Source: Vulcanimicrobiota bacterium | Lineage (GTDB): Bacteria; Vulcanimicrobiota; Xenobia; Xenobiales; JADMJV01 | Assembly: GCA_023447635.1 (NCBI GenBank) | Contig: JAEXNA010000205.1 | Span: forward strand, 1 to 10,350 | Direction: 5' to 3' | Length of the DNA stretch: 10,350 nucleotides | In this document: in pieces, positions 6,175-10,350 of the stretch | How positions within the stretch are numbered: position 1 is the first letter of the stretch | How the letters are laid out: the number at the start of each line of letters is the position of its first letter | Translations under genes and position numbers: made by a program | The notes under the pieces: generated by a model | Database searches by the model: none | Told to the model about the DNA's origin: nothing | The model's input: the letters and a program-made list of their open reading frames with translations, nothing else

Positions 6175-8355
6175 TTACAGTTTGGGCAGGGCGACGTAGA
6201 AGGTCGAGCCCTGCTCCGGGGCCGATTCGACCCAGACCTTGCCGCCATGGCGCTCTACCATGCGTTGTACGATGGTCAATCCGACTCCTGAGCCGTCCCC
6301 ACGGTCGCCTTCGCCGTGCAAACGCCGGAACAGTTGGAAGATCTCGTCGTGGAAGCGAGGATCGATGCCGATCCCGTTGTCGCGCACGTAGATCGTATCG
6401 TAGCCGGGTTCGCCGGAGGTTGCTCCGACCTCGATCTCGCGGTTCTGAGGATCGCTGTATTTGACGGCGTTGGTCAGCAGATTCATGAGGATTTCCGAAA
6501 GGAACGGGGGATAAGCCTGGACGACGGGGAGCGGTCCGTTGATGGTCATCCTTGCCTTGCGGGTCACCTGCAGCAGGTCGCAGGTGTCTTGAGCCAGGAC
6601 GTTGAGATCGCAGTCCTTGACCTCGAGGCTTTGGCTGTTGAGCCTGGAGTAGGCTAGAAGCGAATCAAGAAGAGTGGTCATGCGCTTGGCCAGCCCTGTC
6701 AGGCCGTCCAGAAACACCAGACCGTCGCCTTCTAGCCGGTCAGAATAGTCTTCTTTCAAGAAGGTGGCGTAGTTATGGATGCCACGCAGCGGCTCTTTCA
6801 GGTCGTGCGAGGCCATATAGGCGAAAGAGTCCAATTCTCGGTTGCTACGAGAGAGCGCTTCGTTCTTGAGTTCGAGTCGGCGGTGCAGGCGGGCGGTCAG
6901 CGTGCGCATGACGTCGAGGAAGCGGTCGGCTTTCCACAGATCGAGTTCGGTCCAGGGCAGCGACTTGCCCTGGGTGGTCTCGACGTACTCGGCAAAGGAC
7001 GCTCGGGGGTTCAGCCGTCCGGTGGGAGCGGTTTGTGCCCTTTTGTCGGGGTTGCCCGCCCAGCGCACGGAGTGGGCCTGTTCGCGGCGGAACCAGCAGA
7101 CCAGACGCCCGTGTTCGCGCACGACCAGGACGCCGGCGTAGCCGGGAACCAGGTCACGCGGAAGGTCGTTGCGTTGGAACAGGGTGGCCTCGGCCGCTTC
7201 CTGGTCCAGCCAGGCGCGAAAGCTCTCTAACGATTCCAGAGGAAGGCTGGCTTTGCGGCTCCAGCGCTGGCCTTCGTAGACGGCGGCGATATCCGACGGC
7301 AGTAGCGCTTCCAGGGCGACCAGGTGAGGGGACAGCGAGGGGTCTTCGCTGGACTCTAGCGTCTGATCGAGCCCTTGCAGTTGGGCTTCGGTGGCGGTGC
7401 GCTGCTCACGGGTCTCGTTCTGCAGATGGGTGGACAGTTGGAACGAAGCCATCTGGCCCAGCACTTCCAAAGAGGCGCGGCCGCTGGGGCGCAACCGATA
7501 CGGCGAGCGATGATGACAGGCAACAAGGCCCCACAGGCGTTCGCCGATGCGCAGCGAGATGGTGAGCGAGGCACCCACGCTCATGTTGGACAGGTATTCG
7601 AGATGGATGGGCGAGGCGGCCCGGATCCCGACCTGGGTCATGTTCATCGAGGTCAACTGGTTCGAGACGCCACGGACGGGTACGGCGGGCGCTTCGACGT
7701 CAGCGATGTGGCGCACCCAGACCTGATGGAAGACGCGTCGGGCGGGCTCGGGGATGTCGGTGGCGGGGAAGCGCAGACCGAGATACTCCGGTCCATCGGT
7801 GGCTTCGGCGACCACTTCACCGGTCCAGTCGGGCAGAAAGCGGTAGATCATCACGTGATCGATCCCCAGCGCTGTCCGCAGCTCCTCGGCCAGGCGGCTC
7901 AGGTAGTCGGTGGCGGACTGAGCTTGACTGAGAGAGTAGAGGACGCTGTTGAGCGAGCCAATGGGGTTGAATGGGCGGGCGTCGTTGGTCGATTCGACTT
8001 CGACCACCAGGCGACCGTCGTCGGCCCGGTGGGCAGAGACTTCTGCGCCGTGCTCCAGAGGTTGGGAAAGGACGAAGGCTCGGTCGCTGGCGACGACCGC
8101 TTGAAGAGAGCTTAGCAGGGAAGGCGGAAAGGCGTTTTGTAGCGAGAGGGGGCGGCGCTGGTGGCCCAGGAGGGTCGGCCAGTTTTCGGAGGATTCTAAC
8201 AGCTCGCCGTCTTTGCTAAAGACCAGGAGTGCCCCGTGACTTTGCACGGTTCCAATCATATGAACCGGTTCCAGGTCGCAGGTGGTCAGGTCAACGGGAC
8301 CACGAACCAGTGCGTATGGACTGCTTTCGGGCATCTTTTGGGTTTGGTTCTGCAA
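6175..8355 (-). CDS. bphP: Bacteriophytochrome histidine kinase (PAS-GAF-PHY-HisKA-HATPase_c)
   Basis: The product is 726 aa, the usual size for a bacteriophytochrome. It is a red/far-red photosensor kinase in the cytoplasm. The N-terminal Cys26 in TTCDLEPVHMIGTVQSHG is the biliverdin-attachment cysteine of bacterial phytochromes. The GAF domain has PATDIP (Asp200; usual form PASDIP), ASPIHLEYL (His251) and ACHH (280-282). The residue before His251 is Ile, not the Cys used by plant and Cph1 types. The PHY domain has tongue motifs WAGNP and PRASF (450-454). HisKA has His517 in SHDLKEPLRGI, and the ATPase has NLLTNAVKYS, DNGIGIDP and GSGVGLTIVQ. There is no receiver or output domain. Start TTG 8355 is chosen because AGAGGA lies 8 nt upstream; the in-frame ATG 8334 lacks any ribosome-binding site. 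No heme oxygenase gene is adjacent. Likely partners are the Rcp1-like regulator and hybrid kinase next door. Confidence 0.95.
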   Translation of the reverse strand: MQNQTQKMPESSPYALVRGPVDLTTCDLEPVHMIGTVQSHGALLVFSKDGELLESSENWPTLLGHQRRPLSLQNAFPPSLLSSLQAVVASDRAFVLSQPLEHGAEVSAHRADDGRLVVEVESTNDARPFNPIGSLNSVLYSLSQAQSATDYLSRLAEELRTALGIDHVMIYRFLPDWTGEVVAEATDGPEYLGLRFPATDIPEPARRVFHQVWVRHIADVEAPAVPVRGVSNQLTSMNMTQVGIRAASPIHLEYLSNMSVGASLTISLRIGERLWGLVACHHRSPYRLRPSGRASLEVLGQMASFQLSTHLQNETREQRTATEAQLQGLDQTLESSEDPSLSPHLVALEALLPSDIAAVYEGQRWSRKASLPLESLESFRAWLDQEAAEATLFQRNDLPRDLVPGYAGVLVVREHGRLVCWFRREQAHSVRWAGNPDKRAQTAPTGRLNPRASFAEYVETTQGKSLPWTELDLWKADRFLDVMRTLTARLHRRLELKNEALSRSNRELDSFAYMASHDLKEPLRGIHNYATFLKEDYSDRLEGDGLVFLDGLTGLAKRMTTLLDSLLAYSRLNSQSLEVKDCDLNVLAQDTCDLLQVTRKARMTINGPLPVVQAYPPFLSEILMNLLTNAVKYSDPQNREIEVGATSGEPGYDTIYVRDNGIGIDPRFHDEIFQLFRRLHGEGDRGDGSGVGLTIVQRMVERHGGKVWVESAPEQGSTFYVALPKL

Positions 8356-8363
8356 GTCAGGAA

Positions 8364-8369
8364 TCCTCT
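8364..8369 (-). promoter_or_regulatory. Ribosome-binding site deciding a TTG start for the phytochrome
   Basis: On the minus strand AGAGGA is followed by the 8-nt spacer TTCCTGAC and then TTG (8355-8353). This is near-ideal Shine-Dalgarno placement. The alternative ATG at 8334 is preceded by an A-rich stretch (CCAAACCCAAAAG) with no such element. The longer product places the biliverdin cysteine at residue 26, as is usual in the family. Confidence 0.65.
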
Positions 8370-8422
8370 ACTGGCGGAGTCTCTCCCCCCTCGTCGTGTC
8401 TAAGAGTAGGCTTCCAGGTCTC

Positions 8423-8434
8423 TGGGTAAACCCA
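8423..8434. promoter_or_regulatory. Palindrome in the phytochrome/DUF3386 divergent region, possible operator
   Basis: TGGGT-AA-ACCCA is a perfect 5-bp inverted repeat with a 2-nt centre, in the 86-bp gap between the divergent genes starting at 8355 (minus) and 8442 (plus). On the minus strand it overlaps a weak -35-like TTTACC followed 16 nt later by TACTCT. On the + strand it is followed by TTTTT, 8 nt before the ATG. It could bind a dimeric regulator controlling both genes. A role as a short terminator is less likely. Confidence 0.3.
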
Positions 8435-8441
8435 TTTTTGT

Positions 8442-9125
8442 ATGAGTAGTTCCTTTATCGACAGCGCGGCGCAGGAAGCGGCCGAGGCCGAGGTGCTCCC
8501 CGGAGACCCTCGGGCGGACGCTCTTCTGGCATCAGTACGGGCTTCTATCTACCACTGGCCGGCCGACTTCGGCGGCTTTCGCTGCGCTCTGGGCTATCAG
8601 GATGGGGATATCTCCCTGGGTGGTCTCTTTGTCTGTCAGGGCAGTCGCGGGCTTAAGGTCGACTTGCCGGAACTCGAAGATAGACGCTGGCTGCGTTTTC
8701 AGCTGGAAGAGCTGACTTCGCACCGGGAGGCGCCGGAAGTCAGCAAGATCTCCTCGCGCACGGGCTGCTCATGGGGCGACTGGGACCCGGTCTACGGGCA
8801 GCGCATCGACTTTCTGGGCGATAAGATGGGCAGCTACTACCGGATCAAGGATGACCGACTGTGCCAGATCGGACGGTCGTACAAGAACCAGACCTTCACC
8901 ATCAACATCGACAGCCACTTCGACTGCTGGGGCTGCTGGGCCTCGGAGTTCTACTCGGCTTACTACTGGGACGGGGAAGGGGCGCTGCTGAAGACGGAGA
9001 CCTACCTGGACCGCTATCAGCAGGTGGGAGAGGTCTGGCTACCCAGCGAGCGGCGGGTGACCGAAGTGGGGTCTAGCGGTGCGCGCACCCGCCGCTTGCT
9101 GTTCTCGAATTTCGAGCTGCTTTAG
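8442..9125 (+). CDS. DUF3386-like protein of unknown function
   Basis: The product is 227 aa with no signal peptide or membrane segment. After a polar leader (1-30) come a YHWPADFGGFRCALGYQDGD segment, LEELTSHREAPE, a β-rich middle with GDKMGSYYRIKDDRLCQIGRSY and FTINIDSHFD, and an end with LKTETYLDRYQQVGEVWLPSERRVTE and LFSNFELL. This order matches my recollection of DUF3386, a family of about 200 aa known from cyanobacteria, plastids and some other bacteria, with no assigned reaction. Aromatic residues are abundant, and a CWGCW motif lies near residue 165, which may be lineage-specific. ATG 8442 has no clear ribosome-binding site; it follows a T-run (8435-8439), so a leaderless or weakly translated message is possible. 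It is divergent from the phytochrome gene and may share control with it. The family call is from pattern memory only. Confidence 0.7.
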   Translation: MSSSFIDSAAQEAAEAEVLPGDPRADALLASVRASIYHWPADFGGFRCALGYQDGDISLGGLFVCQGSRGLKVDLPELEDRRWLRFQLEELTSHREAPEVSKISSRTGCSWGDWDPVYGQRIDFLGDKMGSYYRIKDDRLCQIGRSYKNQTFTINIDSHFDCWGCWASEFYSAYYWDGEGALLKTETYLDRYQQVGEVWLPSERRVTEVGSSGARTRRLLFSNFELL

Positions 9126-9131
9126 GTAGTG

Positions 9132-9180
9132 GGCGCGGCGGCTCCGAGGGTAGGACTCGCCTCGCCGAAGCCGCCGCGCC
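9132..9180. terminator. Long GC-rich stem-loop between convergent genes, probable bidirectional terminator
   Basis: GGCGCGGCGGCT (9132-9143) pairs perfectly with AGCCGCCGCGCC (9169-9180), a 12-bp stem. The loop can fold further, with CGAGG (9145-9149) pairing to CCTCG (9160-9164). It lies between the stop codons of the + gene ending at 9125 and the - gene ending at 9191, so it would appear in both transcripts. There is no T-run on either side, so if it terminates it is of the U-tract-poor type; otherwise it may only protect 3' ends. Confidence 0.55.
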
Positions 9181-9190
9181 GCCCCAGGGC

Positions 9191-10015
9191 TTAACCGAAG
9201 GTGTCGGGGTCGGGGCCGATGCGGCGGTTTTCGTTCAGGCTGCCGATGGCCGACAGGTCGTCCGAGTCTAGAGAGAAGTCGAAGACCTCGATGTTGCTCT
9301 GGATGCGAGATGGCGTGACCGACTTGGGGATGACGACCAGTCCGTTGTCGAGATGCCACCGGATAACGACCTGGGCGGCAGTCTTGCCGTGCTTGCCCGC
9401 GATCCGCTCGACGATCGGATCGGACAGAGCCTGGTTCTGGGCCAGCGGGCTCCAGGATTCCGTGATGATGCCGAGCTTTCTGTGGACCTCGCGCAAGCTC
9501 GCTTGTTGAAAGTAAGGATGCAGTTCGATCTGGTTAAGTACGGGGGTCTCGCCCGTCTCCTCAAGCAGACGATCCAGATGAGCAGGCTGAAAGTTCGAGA
9601 CTCCGATCGAGCGAACGAGTCCTTTGTCCCTCAAGCCGATCATGGCTTTCCAGGTCTCGAGGTACAGACCGCGACTCGCTACGGGCCAGTGGATCAGGAG
9701 CAAGTCTAGATAGGGTGTATCGAGTCGTCGAAGGCTTTCTTCCAGGGCCTTCTCGGTGCTTCCGCTTCCCTGTGCCGAATTCCAGATCTTGGTTGTGAGA
9801 AAGATGTCCTCGCGAGCTACGCCGGATTCGCGGAGTCCGCGCCCGACGCCGCCCTCGTTGGCGTAGATGGCAGCCGTGTCAATAGAGCGATATCCGGATT
9901 CGATCGCCGTGCGGACTGCGACGCGGGCTTCGTCGTCGCTGGCTTGCCAGACGCCCAGTCCGAATTGAGGCATGCTGACCCCGTCGTGGAAGGAGATACT
10001 TGATTGTGTTGTCAT
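9191..10015 (-). CDS. Aldo/keto reductase, 2,5-diketo-D-gluconate reductase-like
   Basis: The product is 274 aa, the usual length for small prokaryotic aldo/keto reductases of the DkgA/DkgB and YvgN type. These NADPH-dependent (β/α)8-barrel enzymes reduce aldehydes and ketones. The catalytic tetrad is complete: Asp46 and Tyr51 in SIDTAAIYANEGGVGRGL, Lys76 in LTTKIW, His109 in LLIHWP. SIGVSNFQPAHLDRLL and the cofactor-binding VVIPKSVTPSRIQSNIEVFDF are both present. The N-terminal HDGVSMPQFGLGVWQ is the standard family opening and supports ATG 10015 as the start. The ribosome-binding site is weak (GGTGGAG about 16 nt upstream). The physiological substrate cannot be told; methylglyoxal-type detoxification is common in the group. 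The gene is divergent from the putative rRNA promoter to its right and convergent with the DUF3386-like gene. Confidence 0.95.
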   Translation of the reverse strand: MTTQSSISFHDGVSMPQFGLGVWQASDDEARVAVRTAIESGYRSIDTAAIYANEGGVGRGLRESGVAREDIFLTTKIWNSAQGSGSTEKALEESLRRLDTPYLDLLLIHWPVASRGLYLETWKAMIGLRDKGLVRSIGVSNFQPAHLDRLLEETGETPVLNQIELHPYFQQASLREVHRKLGIITESWSPLAQNQALSDPIVERIAGKHGKTAAQVVIRWHLDNGLVVIPKSVTPSRIQSNIEVFDFSLDSDDLSAIGSLNENRRIGPDPDTFG

Positions 10016-10106
10016 GCGCTACGCTTTCGATCTCCACCGGGCGGACCTTCTCGCGTCCAGGACAGGGGAGCTCAGTTGGAGGGACCAGAGAGGCTTGCCC
10101 CAACGA

Positions 10107-10167
10107 TTTTGTTTTTTTTCGAACATGGGGTTGACACCCCCCGGGTCGGTCGCTAGTATCCAATCTA
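10107..10167 (+). promoter_or_regulatory. Strong promoter with UP-like element, probable rRNA operon promoter
   Basis: TTGACA (10131-10136) is a perfect -35. After a 17-nt spacer comes TAGTAT (10154-10159) as -10, which puts the start site near 10166-10167. A T-rich block (10107-10119, TTTTGTTTTTTTT) sits at about -60 to -48, the position of an UP element that binds the RNA polymerase alpha subunit. An inverted repeat, GGGGT-tgac-ACCCC (10127-10140), wraps the -35 box. No coding sequence fits downstream; a boxA-like element follows about 62 nt later. Confidence 0.65.
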
Positions 10168-10202
10168 CGCCGACGGGCACTCGCCCCTCGGTCGAGACGC
10201 TT

Positions 10203-10219
10203 GAGGAACCAGGTTCCTC
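10203..10219 (+). promoter_or_regulatory. boxB-like leader hairpin
   Basis: GAGGAACC (10203-10210) and GGTTCCTC (10212-10219) are perfect inverted repeats around one base. In RNA they would form a 7-bp stem with a CAG loop. It stands about 8 nt before the boxA-like element, the boxB position in rRNA leaders. No T-run follows, so it is not a terminator. Confidence 0.5.
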
Positions 10220-10227
10220 GCGGCAGC

Positions 10228-10240
10228 GGTCTTTGACAAC
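10228..10240 (+). promoter_or_regulatory. boxA antitermination element of an rRNA leader
   Basis: GGTCTTTGACAAC resembles the E. coli rrn boxA TGCTCTTTAACAA and the TCTTTGAAAAC form common in other bacteria. BoxA RNA is bound by NusB-S10 and lets RNA polymerase read through the untranslated rRNA genes. Its distance from the predicted start site (about 62 nt) fits known leaders. Confidence 0.6.
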
Positions 10241-10256
10241 TGGATAATGATGACGA

Positions 10257-10279
10257 GCACGAATCTTTACGGTTCGTGC
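10257..10279 (+). repeat. Leader stem-loop downstream of boxA
   Basis: GCACGAA (10257-10263) pairs with TTCGTGC (10273-10279). Two more inner pairs (a U-G and a C-G) leave a 5-nt UUUAC loop. The position after boxA suits a boxC or processing-stalk element of the rRNA leader. Its partner strand or function cannot be shown from this window. Confidence 0.45.
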
Positions 10280-10314
10280 ACCAAATGCCAATTTTATGCG
10301 GAGCAACTGACATT

Positions 10315-10333
10315 CACGCACTTCGGTGCTGTG
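10315..10333 (+). repeat. UUCG-tetraloop hairpin near the window end
   Basis: GCAC-TTCG-GTGC (10318-10329) makes a 4-bp stem closed by a stable UUCG loop. With T10330 bulged, CAC (10315-10317) pairs with GTG (10331-10333) to extend it. Such hairpins are typical of structured stable RNA precursors. Confidence 0.45.
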
Positions 10334-10350
10334 ATTGTAAATTGCGTCGG

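Larger units (their letters stand above)
10167..10350 (+). other. Probable rRNA operon leader (5' external spacer), incomplete at window edge
   Basis: This non-coding stretch holds several potential RNA hairpins and a boxA-like element in the order seen in E. coli rrn leaders (boxB, boxA, then processing structures). Near the start, CGACGGGC (10171-10178) can pair with GCCC (10183-10186) and GTCG (10191-10194), with a 4-nt bulge. The mature 16S 5' end (AGAGTTTGATC-like) is not reached; in E. coli it lies roughly 170 nt after boxA, and here only about 110 nt remain. The assignment is inferred from layout. Confidence 0.55.

Noticed and set aside
10233..10238. Second TTGACA, a possible -35
   Set aside because: No -10 at 16-18 nt; the hexamer is part of the boxA-like element.
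9879..10313. 144-codon minus-strand open frame and smaller + frames over the right end
   Set aside because: They cross the aldo/keto reductase start and the promoter/boxA/hairpin cluster; composition is not protein-like, and the RNA leader explains the region better.

Overview
This is GC-rich bacterial chromosome DNA with tightly packed genes, frequent GTG and TTG starts, and short intergenic gaps. No mobile element, CRISPR array or tRNA was seen. The lineage cannot be fixed from the window. The mix of a biliverdin-type phytochrome, an Rcp1-like response regulator and a DUF3386-like protein (a family I recall from cyanobacteria and plastids) suggests a free-living, light-exposed bacterium, possibly outside Proteobacteria. 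This is inference only.

Layout, left to right. Bases 1-140 are non-coding and carry two weak hairpin/T-tract units on the + strand. Next come three minus-strand genes that could form one transcript, read right to left: a ClC chloride channel/antiporter with a C-terminal RCK_C (TrkA-C) domain (2406-3962), a family 4-like glycosyltransferase (1066-2355), and a four-helix membrane protein with a DUF1266-like C-terminus (141-989). A 146-bp divergent region with a G-quadruplex motif separates them from a plus-strand signalling pair. That pair is a stand-alone Rcp1-type response regulator (4109-4585) overlapping by 7 nt a soluble REC-HisKA-HATPase-REC hybrid kinase (4579-6117). Convergent with it is a full-length bacteriophytochrome histidine kinase (6175-8355, minus) with the N-terminal biliverdin cysteine.

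Divergent from the phytochrome is a DUF3386-like gene (8442-9125). It converges on an aldo/keto reductase (9191-10015, minus) across a 12-bp GC-rich stem-loop.

The last ~240 bases look like the promoter and leader of a ribosomal RNA operon: a T-rich UP-like element, TTGACA-17-TAGTAT, a boxB-like hairpin, a boxA-like element (GGTCTTTGACAAC), and two further hairpins. The mature 16S gene would start just outside the window.

The most coherent system is the light-signalling cluster. The phytochrome kinase carries no receiver of its own, and the two neighbouring genes supply three receiver domains and a second kinase. No DNA-binding output domain and no heme oxygenase (the source of biliverdin) is encoded here, so the target and chromophore supply lie elsewhere.
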